Source: Cerioporus squamosus (lineage: Eukaryota > Basidiomycota > Agaricomycetes > Polyporales > Polyporaceae). From it: DNA of 64,000 nt. The stretch lies in contig JABYQS010000179.1 in assembly GCA_022592435.1 (NCBI GenBank), positions 1 to 64,000 on the forward strand. The letters are read 5' to 3'. Shown here one piece after another: positions 32,911-43,238 of the stretch. How positions within the stretch are numbered: the first letter of the stretch is position 1; the number at the start of each line of letters is the position of its first letter. The notes under the pieces are model-generated. The model worked only from the letters and a program-made list of their open reading frames with translations, was not told the origin of the DNA and did no database searches. Made by a program: the position numbers and the translations under genes.

Positions 32911-34715
32911 ATGCCCCCGCGCAAGACGAAGCATAACAACGCCCACGCTGAGGTGAAGGCGAAGGCCGCCCCTGTGCAGGCGAACAGCAGCACTGGAAGG
33001 ACCCTCACTTCGCGAACGAGGACACGAAGTACGCCCACTCCTGCTCGTAGCAACGTACGCGCTCGAGGTCGAGGCTTGGATATTCCGAACATGCCTTGGG
33101 ATGTACTGCTAGAGGTGCGTCCTCTCTCATATAGTCTCTGCATCTTCCGTGGTCGGACGACGGGTCGGTCACGAGATTCGCGCTCGCCCGTTGCGCCCAT
33201 TTCCCTCGAGACTACGTCGCAAATACAGTACGACAAGACGAGTTCTGCGTATTGGATATTAATGGACCTGCGGAGCAGGAGGTGGTTTGGCTATTCTATC
33301 ACCTGGAAGCATCGTCATTCCCTTCGGGCGTGTGCTATCCGACATCCTGCGCTTCGACGTGTACATATCACGCGTTTGCACGCGTATCCACGCGTTTCTA
33401 CGCGTCAAACTCTTGTTTTCAGTAGTGCGATAGGTTATCGACTACGCTCGTCCTCATTAACACGTCAAGTTCTCCATTTCTTGCGCCTGCCGATGACAGA
33501 GGCTAATCACCATGTCATTCATCGAACAGATATTCAGCGTCATGCACCCACGCGAACTCCTCATCCTGGCCCGCACATCAAAAGACTACCGGGAGTTTCT
33601 TATTAGCCGGAAGTCTGCGCGGGTTTGGAAGGCGGCGAGGCAACATGCTGAGCCTGGTCTTCCGGATTGCCCCCCGTTCTTCAGCGAGCCTGCCTACGCG
33701 AATCTCGTCTTCTTCCCACATTGTCATGTGAGTTGATGCACTATCGAAGTCTTTCCCTTGCTGATCAAACCCATGCTTTTGACTGCAGAGCTGCACGAGT
33801 GCTAACGTGAAAACGGTCATGTGGGAGTTCCTCGCCCGTTACTGCCAGAATTGCAAAGTTGACATGTAAGTACAAGAGCCTTTCTGTCCCTCAATGCCTC
33901 GTCTTGAAGCTGTTGACAGGTTGATCGAACACAAGGCGGTATACGATCAGATTGACTTTAGAGAGCGAGAGTACGGGGTCAAAGAACTTCTAAATGTGAT
34001 CGAGGCCAGGCCCAGGTAAGAACGCTGAGTCCACGAGTCACAGGCCTCATCTGATTTCGATGTATGTAGCCGTGGATCTTTCCCTCGACCTTTCTGTCAC
34101 GCCCCAGAATACAATGGTTTCATTTACGAGTTCCATTGTGGGCTTCCTCATGGCGCAGACCGGACTCCTCTCGTCAAACAAACAGCCGAGAAGGCAAGAT
34201 TGAGGAAGCAGGTACGTTTCCTCCCTCACTCTTCTGCATGACATGCACGCAAGTGCTCACGACTGGGTAGTTCGCTATCGCTATGCGGAAGTGGGCGACC
34301 GAGCAGGAGCAGCGTAGGGCCAATGAGCTCCAAGAATTGAAGGATGCTCGACTCGAAGCGTAGGTCGCCGTTCAACTGCGCGAAAAAATGCAGACACTGA
34401 CAAGTTGTACTAGCGTCAAGCAGCGACTACGGAACGAAGGGTATGGGGTGCAGCTCGATACGATGCCGTTGGATGAGCTCAAGGCCCTCGGACCTGTCCG
34501 ACAAGCTCGCCAGCTGACCGAACGCGGTACGTGCGGCTTGGACGTCTTAGCGAATGCTTCACTCAATCTTCTCGTAGGATGGAAGTCCATTCGGGATGAG
34601 GTCGTGGCGTTCATGGAGAGGACCCGTGACGACCTTTCAGAGGCTTGAGGTCCATAAGCACCGTGCAGTGTACACGACAATGTACCGCGTGGAACGGATG
34701 TTGCTCAGCAGTTGA
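32911..34715 (+). pseudogene. F-box-type protein, copy 2 (enlarged first intron, late frameshift)
   Basis: Paralogue of the 14526-17121 gene with matching intron positions. Exons: 32911-33114 (basic leader, IPNMPWDVLLE), 33530-33727 (IFSVMHPRELLILARTSKDYREFL, then SEPAYANLVFFPHCH), 33789-33865 (FLARYC with QNCK), 33920-34015, 34070-34211, 34271-34359, 34414-34526 and 34578-34648. The first intron is 415 bp against about 58 bp in copy 1 and holds an ACGCGT array. After GWKSIRDEVVAFMERTRDDL a stop at 34646 ends the frame; the shifted frame continues with similar helical sequence to 34715. The long C-terminal region and zinc finger of copy 1 are absent. The 5' part could still be expressed, and an ATG at 33512 in good context lies 18 bases before exon 2, in frame with it. 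Confidence 0.7.
33370..33405. promoter_or_regulatory. Four ACGCGT boxes at exact 10-bp spacing
   Basis: ACGCGT occurs at 33370, 33380, 33390 and 33400. This is the MCB core bound by MBF (Mbp1/Swi6-type) cell-cycle regulators in fungi. It sits inside the enlarged first intron of F-box copy 2, about 110 bp before an in-frame ATG at 33512. It could be an internal promoter or a simple 10-bp tandem repeat. Confidence 0.45.
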
Positions 34716-35015
34716 CTGAACGTCGAAGGAAGACAGGAGAGAATCATGAAACAGTTCAATGTCAACTGGGCACGCTCGATCATAACGACAGCCGGCAGCC
34801 CGCACTATCAAGTGTCTCTGGCAGCAGCAACCGGTCTGCTACCTCCTCAGTTTCCGCTAACCTATGTGTCTGTGGTAGGGCTTCGTGGCTCAGCGCTCAG
34901 GACGCGTCTCTCGCTCATTTCATTCTCAACTTGCAATACAGAAAGGAACATGATGTATCGCCGGGAACCCGCATTCATTGCATACACGGGGTCGTTGTTT
35001 CCTCCAACGAAAGCA
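34716..35015. other. Stretch after F-box copy 2
   Basis: No clear similarity to the C-terminal half of F-box copy 1 and no independent gene recognised. Confidence 0.4.
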
Positions 35016-35663
35016 CTAACCCCCAAGACGGGCGGCCTTGCTCTTGGTCGAGACCGACGACTGGAGCTCCAGCTTGCGCTTTGGAACGGATGTCTGAGGT
35101 GAGTTTTGGTATGGCATCAATACGTCTAGCTTTGCAGACAGGTCATCAACTTGGAAACGACGCCGACAACATACCCCAACATGGCTGCTCGGACCATCCT
35201 GCTTGAAGTTTCGTCGCGTCGGTGGCTCAAAGTTGAGACGGGTGTGCCAGTACACGCTCCGAGTGGACGCAAGCGACTGCCGCGACATGGAGCTCTGCTG
35301 AGCCTTCGGATCGTGACGCTGCAAATGTGTATCAGCCTCAGTATCCGCAACGATCCCCATGGGCCCTCGGCCGCGAAGCACTCACAGCTTCGTACCAGCA
35401 AAACCAGTAGCGAAGTTATGTCCAGTGACACCATCCGACTCCGAGTCAGTGAGAGCGTCGGAGCTCGGCGCTGAGGCAGCTTCGTCTTGCGAACCGACAA
35501 CGGCTGCACGCGGTGTCTTCAACCGCTCGATGCAATCGCGGAGGTGCGCGATGTACTCCTGCTGAGTCGCGAGTTGCGTCGTCAGCGCGGCAACTTGAGC
35601 AGACAGGTCTTGCGACAGCTTCTCGTAGTACCGCATATCCTGATCCAGCTGGGGAGAGGGCAT
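35016..35663 (-). CDS. Small unknown protein with an N-terminal coiled coil (structure tentative)
   Basis: No family recognised. The first exon from 35663 gives MPSPQLDQDMRYYEKLSQDL, a heptad coiled coil through TTQLATQQEYIAHLRDCIERL, then an acidic Ser/Asp tail ending near 35395. A second segment with SMSRQSLASTRSVYWHTRLN lies at about 35305-35180 and splices in phase to a third (SVPKRKLELQSSV to the stop at 35016). The junction of segments one and two cannot be made in frame with the visible splice sites, so either a weak splice site or a base error is involved. A TATATAAG element about 75 bp upstream supports a real gene. Confidence 0.4.
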
Positions 35664-35735
35664 GGTCGGTGCAAAGGTGCGAACGGAGTGAACGGGAAAG
35701 AAGAGTGAGTACATGCGCTTGCTTGTGATTCGCAA

Positions 35736-35744
35736 CTTATATAT
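35736..35744 (-). promoter_or_regulatory. TATA-like element
   Basis: TATATAAG on the minus strand, about 75 bp before the start of the small coiled-coil ORF. Confidence 0.4.
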
Positions 35745-36297
35745 TCGTAGCTGCAGGCAGTTTGGGAGCCGAACAAGTCATGAGTCCCAGGAGTCGACTG
35801 AACGTCGAAGCGAATGTCGATGACATCATTATGTATGTACGGTAGTATCGTTGTGCGGAGGATGTACACAGGAAGGAGTACTATGCAGAACGTAGATGCT
35901 ACATGTTGACTGACTCGCAGCAATAAAAATACACGCGGTGACCTCCAGGAGCGGCACTACGAAAGCGGGTGTGGCAGGAGGATGTGGGATATTACAGCTA
36001 GAGGCTACAGCGTAAGTAATCACGGAGTAACAAGTGTCAGTCCAAGCGTTCGGACGCGGGCAATACACAAGAAGGACCCAAGCGAGAGGAAAATGGCAGT
36101 GGGCGAGGAGTGAGTGTTCAATCGTATGTACTCGTACGTCGTCGGAAGGTCGTCGTGGGCGAGGCGTCACCAGATCATGCACGAGTTGTCATCAGTACCA
36201 GTCGTCACCGACAAGCGGGGCATGCCGGACGCTCCCCTCTCGTCATGAGAACCGCGCGTGGTAAGTGGGCTCTGCGAGGAAGACGTGTGTGAGTCAC
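35745..36297. other. Intergenic stretch
   Basis: No coding signal, RNA gene or repeat recognised. Confidence 0.5.
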
Positions 36298-39282
36298 CTA
36301 TCGACCGGGGAGGAACCTGCTAGAGGACGACTCACGAGGAAAGGAGGGATACCGGCCGTAGCCCGTCTGATCGCTAGCGTACGGCAGCTGCGAGCCCGGT
36401 GCCTCATAGTGTCCCTGTCCCGCGCCGTGCTCCTGGACCGAGTGCCGGTCCTCAAACGGATCATCGCCCGTCATCGAATGCTTGTCCGAGAACGGGTCGT
36501 GCTCCTCGGCGCCATGCTCGGGTGCCGAGGGAGGCGCGGTCTGGTCGCGTTTGCGGGAGGAGAACATGAGCTTGAAGCGCGACGGCTTCGAGGGCTCTGC
36601 GGCGGCCGTCACTAGGGGAGGAGGCAGAGCCTGCTCCTCGTCCGCACCCCGCCCGCCGTACTTCTCGTTCGAGTAGTACTCGGGCGGCGCGGGGTATGGG
36701 TAGGCGTTAACGTCCTCCTGGGGGTTCTTCCGCGCACGCTTGAAGAAGCCCTGAGCCGACTCCCAGATACCAGGGCGCGCGGGCCCGGACGCCTTCTTCT
36801 CGTCGTCTAGAGGGACGATGACAAGATCATCCAGCATACGAGCGTCGTCGCCCTTGGCCGGTGAAGGGGAGTAGAAGGCGCGGGAGGGCGCCTTGTTACG
36901 GTATGGGCCGTACGTCTCCCAGAGGAGGAAGGCGAACGCCATCAGGACGACGAGGCCCCAGAGCCCGATGAAGATCGAGAACATGATGCGCTCCTTCTCG
37001 AGGGACTTGACGTAGACGGAAACGACGCGTCCGACGAGACCGTCGTTGTTGTCGTTTCCGGTACCAATCGCCGCCTGGGCGATGGGCTGCGTGGCCTCGT
37101 CCACGGACTGCGGCGAGAGGACGAGGACGGTGTCGTTGACCCGAGGGATGTCGACGTGTAGGTTGTCGTGGAGGAACGTGAGCGCGTTCTCGATGGCGTC
37201 AACCTTGGACCCGATGAAGCACCGCACGAACTCCTGCACGGGGTCGTTCAGGATCGTGTTCCCGAACACGGTGTTGACGAGGTTCTGGACGTCCGTGTAG
37301 AACGTGTTGACGGTCTCGTTCAGCGTCGTCGTCGTGCTGTTCACCCACCCGAAGAGCCCGTCGTTGATCGTGGACTGCACGGCGTCCACGCGCGCGTTCA
37401 CCTGTCCCGCATACGTCGCGGAGTCGTTGTACATGCTCGCGTTGACCGAGGTCGCGATCAGGTTCGAGAAGTCCGAGACGGAGGCGGACGCCTGCTGCTC
37501 GTACTTGTGCTGGATGGGCCCGATGGCCAACAGCTGGAGCTCGACGGAGAGGAGGCCGAAGACCCCGATGAGGAAGCACGCCAGCGCGGGCGGGTGGAAG
37601 ACGTAGTGCGCGAACCAGATGATCTTGTCCCTGCGCGCGGGGTTCATCCAGCTCTGGAGCAGCAGGATGAGCTTCGTGACCCAGGAATGCGCCATGGTCC
37701 CTTCGATGCTCATGAGGTCGTGGTTCGACGCCCGCGCGTAGAGCTCGTTCCCGACCTCCAGCGTCGTCACGCCGGGATCGCGTCGGAGGTCGTCCTTGAC
37801 GCGCCGGAAGTGGTCCTTCATCGCCCGCCACTTGTACCACTCCAGCCAGCAGTTCGCGGCGATGAGCAGGAAGATGAGGACAATCAGGATCGCAGTGCCA
37901 ATCTTGACCATCTTGACCAGGTCGTGCCCGAGATCGTCCACGACAGAGGTATCCATCTGATCACAGAAAGTTACCGTGTTCTGGCTGGGAAGCGGCAGTG
38001 CACTGACGTCGAAATGGAGACCCGCGAAAGTGTCGTTGATGTCCTTCTTCAGGAGCTCGAAGGGAGAATCGACGCTAGGAGCAAGTCAGCGCATGATTTG
38101 GCATCACGGTAGAGTGCACCTACATATCCTCGATCTTGTTCTTCAAGTCTGCCACAGTAGGCAGAGAGTTATTGAGGTTCTGCAGCGCGCTCGTGAAGTC
38201 CGACGGCAGGGTCACGTTGTCGAGCGCGGACAGACTCGGAGTGCTGATTTGCGGGGGCGTGAAGTCAAAGAACGGAATCTTGTTGGCAGCATCCACGACC
38301 GTCTTGATCGCGCTGTTGATCCCATTCACGTCGTTCTGGATGCTCGTCTTGAGGCCGCTGAACGTGCTCTGCAGGAACTTGTTGATCTGAGGGAAGCAGA
38401 CCAGTTAGCCTGGATTGAACGACTGTATAGACACGGAAGAACATATGCAAAGCAGACAGTCGGAGCCAGGAGAGCATCTCTCTAGTGGGCCTCCTTGGGC
38501 GTCTACTGTCACGGTCACAATACAGACTTGCAACGCGTCGGGCCTCCCGCCCGCTTGGAGTCAACACCGGAGCTACGGTACGGCAGAAGCCCGCAAACGA
38601 GCGGATTAGCCATATGAAGTGACCGGCTAGAGAAGTGTGCGCAAGCTGCCGTGACATGTCTATAACCTGTCTGCAAGGGCCGAAGCTCAGAACCCCTTGT
38701 CCGCAGACGATGCGCTACATACATCCCAGTAGAACAAGATGCAGCTGCTCGAAATGTCGTACTCACCTCATCCACTGCACCAAGCAGAATTGACAGAGCA
38801 CCGCGAACGACGAGCTCGATGAAGCACAGGAGGGTGGACCGGTAGATGTCGATCACAAAGTTGATGATAGCCTCCATAACAGTCAGAGCAAGCGTCATGG
38901 TCGCACGAGCGGCGTTCAGAGTGCCGTTGACAGCATCCGTGATCTGCGCGTTCGTCGCGACTGCGAGGTAGCGGGGCATGCTGGCAGCGGAGGTGGCGGC
39001 GTGCTCTGCGGCCTTGCAACTGGCGAGCAAGTCGGCCTTGACGTTCGCGACAGCATCGTTGGCGGAGTCCGAGGAGATCTGGAGGCGGAAGACGATGAAG
39101 ATGAGGGAGATGATGGGGTATGCGAGCCAGGTGAGCGAGAAGAGATGCGGGAGCTGGAGGTACGGCCTGATGTCGTGGCTGTAGTCGATCTCCGTCTGGC
39201 CCTTCCGGCCCTCGTCGCGAGGTGGGTCGCTGTATGTCCAGTGGGAGTGAACGGGGTCGTAGTTCCAGGAGGCCTGGCTCAT
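36298..39282 (-). CDS. PRM1: Plasma membrane fusion protein PRM1
   Basis: Multi-spanning membrane protein that promotes plasma-membrane fusion in mating and hyphal fusion. Exons 39282-38767, 38386-38124 and 38074-36298 give 851 aa. After a short cytosolic leader, membrane segments appear near residue 50 ([19 protein letters not shown]), near 145 ([18 protein letters not shown] and the following hydrophobic helix), near 305 ([17 protein letters not shown]), near 405 ([20 protein letters not shown]) and near 635 ([20 protein letters not shown]). Between them lie extracellular loops with many Asn-x-Thr/Ser sites and cysteines (TFCDQ, FVRCFIG), as in the PRM1 family. The last 200 residues are a cytosolic Pro/Ser/acid-rich tail. 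The first intron is 380 bp, much longer than its neighbours. Confidence 0.9.
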
Positions 39283-40324
39283 CGTGTTGTCGACCGGCGA
39301 CGAGAGGGGAGTCTAGGGGGTCGAAAAGAAAGTAAGTCCCGAGGGATGCGCGGGGCTTGCGAATAGCCTCTGCATGCTTTTGAGAGGACGTCGGCCATTG
39401 TTTTCGGTTACGTGCACGTCGACGTTCATTGTTCTCCGGAAAGCACTCACACAATTGAGCTGCCCAATACGGAAGGCAATGCTACCGTGTAGACGCCCGC
39501 GCGCACACCGCCCTCCGCGACTCCGACGCCGCCACCGCCTCACTGAGCTACCTCACTCGCGAACTGCTTTCTCGTAATAACTACTCTACTTGCGTGCTAG
39601 GTGACCTGTATGGGAGCTGGATGATTGCGTGCTCGAATTAGTTGGCAAGCCTGGTTTGCTGTCAAACTATCCAGAGTACTGCTCATATCGGATGAGTGCA
39701 GAGGTAAACTCAACGTTGCAGCGGTTTGGCCAGCGTGCATGTGCCATAGGTTCAGTCGAGTCACGGCCCTTCCGCCGCCGCGTGGCACACAGACTCACGC
39801 GTACTGGGACGAACATCAGCCATACTGGACCACTTCGTGACTTGACCGGGTTTACTTGCGCGTCATTGATGGCCTGACAGACAGGGAATAGGCTTAGCGA
39901 AGTTTAAAATGGGCAGGTTCAATCTCTCCAGGGCAGCGACGTCCTCGAGTGCAACACGACGAGTTCAACCTGTTGGTCAGTTCTCTAGTTCTGTCTCTCG
40001 GGCACCGCTAACACCGGCTCGCACAACCGTATAGCACAAAGCCCCCGACGCCAGTGGAGGAGCCAGACTCGCATGGTGGTGGGAGCCGAAGAGAAGATTG
40101 TCCCGGCCGCCTGTCGATCGGGCACGGCGGGCAGCCTCAGCAGGGCTGACAGGACCCGCGTAGGTTCATATACAGCGCGAGCTCCGGCTGTTCGCCCGCC
40201 ACCTCTTCGACCTCGACGTCCACCACAGCAACATCCTATCCAACGCCCAACAATCTACCCCACGCCCGCAAGGCTTAACGACCCTTACGACCCTTTCTAC
40301 GCTCGTTTTGTACCCTCTCTCGAT
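39283..40324. other. Divergent intergenic region
   Basis: About 1 kb between the starts of PRM1 (minus) and the secreted-protein gene (plus). A CATATACA element at about 40168 may serve the latter. Otherwise nothing recognised. Confidence 0.4.
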
Positions 40325-41509
40325 ATGCGAGCACACGCTCTCCTCGTTCTCTGCGCCGCCGCGCTCGCCATACCGGCTCACGCTGCCCCACTCGCAATAT
40401 CGACCGTCGTTGACGTCGTGCCGATGTCCTCGGTGACCGTCATGGTCAATGGTCCGACGGAGGTCCGCGACCTACCCATGCCCACCGGCAAGAAGGAGAA
40501 CGCTCACATCATGAAGTCGGCGAAACTCCCCTCGTTCCTACTACACCGTCGCGGGGTCGGTTTCCGCCAGGCGGATTATGGCGTGAAGCCGAACGTCACC
40601 TTCGCAGCTCTCCGTCCCGTGGAAGGCGTCGAGGCGAGCCCATCCACAGCCGCTACTCCTGCTGCACACTCCAGGCGCTGGGAAGACTACGCCAAGTACG
40701 GGTCGAATGATCTTGCCGCGGACAAGAGCCCTAACGACCTCGCGAAAGTCGACGCCAATCCCTCCGTAACTCCAGTCGCGCCGGCACCTGCCGCCTCTGC
40801 CCTCACTGGTGACGTCTCTAAGGACGGTAGTGACAACAATCCGTCATCCTCCGGCTCTGGCTCAACTCCTGTCCGCCTTGACCCTGCTCAAGCCACCACG
40901 GGTAGTGTCCCTGTCCATCCTGATCTCTCGCTCTTCTCCGCCCTCCTCAGTAAGCTAGTCAAGTCCTTCGGCGCGAGTCGCTACCAAACATCGTACGCGA
41001 CACACGACGCACTCGCGGATGCGATGGGAACTGGTCCGAACTCAACGTCAACAGTACCGACAGCCGCGGACATTGAGAAGCAGCAAGCGAACGTCGAGAA
41101 GACGGACCGGAAGCTCGACCACGGCCTCCGTCGCCGCGTCCTCGCGCCCGCCTCGTACCTTTCCACTTCCGCGCCCGTCCGTCGCATGAAGCAGCTCGCG
41201 CGCGACGTGGTGCAGTTCGTCGCACGTCATGCGATGGAGCTCAACACGGATGCGTTGCTACCGCCTCCCCCGGACCCGAGCAAGAACATGTCGGACCCCT
41301 ACGTCATGCAAGAAGAGCAGAGGGAGGAGCGCAAGGCGTTCTTCAACATTGACAGCAACAAGGCGGCGCCGCCGCCCCCCAAGACCCCCAAGACCCCCAA
41401 GACGCCACTCAACACTACGCAGGTGGACACAGCGACCAGCAACACGACCGTTCCGCTCGACAACAAGGAGATAGCCACGACGACCGGGAAAGCGAAGAAG
41501 GCGACTTGA
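40325..41509 (+). CDS. Secreted low-complexity protein of unknown function
   Basis: No family recognised. Intronless, 394 aa from the ATG at 40325, chosen because it starts a clear signal peptide (MRAHALLVLCAAALAIPAHA, cleavage likely after AHA). The mature part is Ala/Pro/Ser/Thr-rich with dispersed charged segments (RRWEDYAKYGS, EKQQANVEKTDRKLDHGLRR) and few cysteines. Near the end come PPPPDPSKN and a threefold KTP repeat, then Thr/Asn-rich sequence with possible N-glycosylation sites and a Lys-rich terminus. The frame is open upstream to 40073 but that part looks like leader. It could be a wall or secreted protein; no enzyme motif is visible. Confidence 0.7.
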   Translation: MRAHALLVLCAAALAIPAHAAPLAISTVVDVVPMSSVTVMVNGPTEVRDLPMPTGKKENAHIMKSAKLPSFLLHRRGVGFRQADYGVKPNVTFAALRPVEGVEASPSTAATPAAHSRRWEDYAKYGSNDLAADKSPNDLAKVDANPSVTPVAPAPAASALTGDVSKDGSDNNPSSSGSGSTPVRLDPAQATTGSVPVHPDLSLFSALLSKLVKSFGASRYQTSYATHDALADAMGTGPNSTSTVPTAADIEKQQANVEKTDRKLDHGLRRRVLAPASYLSTSAPVRRMKQLARDVVQFVARHAMELNTDALLPPPPDPSKNMSDPYVMQEEQREERKAFFNIDSNKAAPPPPKTPKTPKTPLNTTQVDTATSNTTVPLDNKEIATTTGKAKKAT

Positions 41510-41677
41510 GGAAATGTCCGTGTTCGTGGTGTGGCGGGCGCGAGGAATGATGATCTCAAGTGGAGGAGTTGCAATTAGCATCGGGATCCGTTACAAGTAC
41601 AGCATATATGGCATGACACGGCGACAATACATACTAGCACACGATCACACGGTAGAGAAGGACAGAGAGTGCGAGCA

Positions 41678-43005
41678 TCACATGAGCTTCGCCTCCTTCT
41701 TGGCGAATTGGACCTGGGACAGCCGGTGACTCCGGAGCGTCATCTGCGTGCTCTGCGCGCCCTTCTTGTTCGAAGTCGTGGTGGACGCAGCTGGGGCGAT
41801 AGCCGTCTGCGAGAGCGATATTCGGGCCTCGTCTGACGCAAAGCCGGGTATACGGATGTTATGGTTTCGTTCTGGATGTTGATGATGAGCAGATCCTCTC
41901 GGGGGAAGCGTGCAACAGGGCGCACCAAGGTGAAGCTGGAGGTCCTTCACCTCCAACGCATCCGCTCCTCTGTGCTTCGCTAGCCGGCAGCCAAAGTTGG
42001 TCACCGAATCGATGAACTCGTCTGCGATGTCCAGCAGCAGCTATATGCACGACACTATCAGTGCGCTGCCCCGTTCTCCGTATGACATAGAGCACAAAAG
42101 GCGAAGACGTACATCTTCGACCTCCGGTTCGATCTTAACGTTCGGGTCAATACTCGACACCAAGTCCTGTATTGACCGCCGCATGCTCTGGTCGCCGGGG
42201 GTGTTCTTCCGCCGTGTGCGGTTGTCATCGAGCGTAAGCACCGTCGAGTCTTCCGGCCTCGCAACTTGTGGTGGCGCGCCTGACCACAGAGACGACCACG
42301 TATCCGTTTATTCCCTACATATACACAGCGCATAATACGAAGACGCACCTGTGACGCGACCGCTGGGGATGCCGCCTGTCAGCGATGGTCGGCCTTGCTG
42401 GGCTGGTTGCCATTGCACGGGTCCTTGCGACGTCACCGAGGGGGTTTGGCTGATCGGGTATGGGTCGCTGACGGGTGAGGCGCTGAGGAAGGGAGACGGG
42501 TTGGCGGTCTTGAAGGCGGAGTTGGTGGGTGTGGCGGCGTTAGAGGCAGCAGCAGAGGTGGATGCGGTGGCCTGTTGCCGGGCAAGCTCATGCTCAGGTG
42601 CCAGGAAGTACGTACAGTAAACGCAAGACTGACCTGCGCCGGGGCTGCCGCGCTTGATGCGCCTACTTTGTGTTTGTCCGCGTATTGTTTCAGCTGCCAT
42701 GGTTAAACACTAAGTCAGCTTCCGCTGCGTGTTCTGGAGACACATGTGCCCTCGAGATGCTGCAGGCCACTCTGCCAACCACTCAGAAAGATGCACACCT
42801 GGTTGATTTGTTGTTGCGAGAGCTTTCCTTGCTTCGCAAGCTCTCCGAGCTGGCTCATGTTCTGGATGAGCAGCTGAGCGATATGTTCGCCCGAGAGCGG
42901 GTCTCCTGTCTGCGACTTGAACGCATTGCCCAACGCCGTGATGATGTTCGCGGTCTGCTGCGATGTGCTCGCCTGTCCAGGGTTGGGTGGCGGGTTCGTG
43001 GCCAT
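41678..43005 (-). CDS. TAF12: Transcription initiation factor TFIID subunit 12
   Basis: Histone-fold subunit of TFIID and SAGA that pairs with TAF4 or ADA1. Six exons (43005-42799, 42693-42634, 42571-42349, 42279-42113, 42040-41926, 41871-41678) give 321 aa. The N-terminal part is helical then Pro/Ser/Gln-rich. The histone fold covers about residues 200-270: [59 protein letters not shown] and [10 protein letters not shown], matching TAF12 in order and spacing. The C-terminus has [20 protein letters not shown] basic sequence. It is divergent from the next gene with 233 bp between starts, suggesting a shared promoter. Confidence 0.94.
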
Positions 43006-43238
43006 TGAATCGAAAGACTTGTGAAATAGTCAAAGGAAAGGAAGGACTTTGGAACAAGCTAGTGGCGATTCTGAGTGTACAAAGCTACGTTGAGTCGCGC
43101 GAAATGCGCGCGCGCGATCACCTGAGCACGTGTCCTTCCACATATGGAAGGCCTTGTTCAGTACTCCCCTCCCGGCCGTCCTCAAGTTCTCTCCCTCATC
43201 TCCGTCCTCCTCCTACCTCTCTCTCTACCACACAATCA
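43006..43238. promoter_or_regulatory. Divergent promoter region of TAF12 and the F-box gene
   Basis: 233 bp separate the two start codons. GCGCGCGCG at about 43107-43117 is notable. No specific factor site was assigned. Confidence 0.4.

Noticed and set aside
37168..38112. 314-codon open frame on the plus strand
   Set aside because: It is antisense to PRM1 exon 3, whose membrane segments and family pattern are clear; GC-rich codon use keeps the other strand open.
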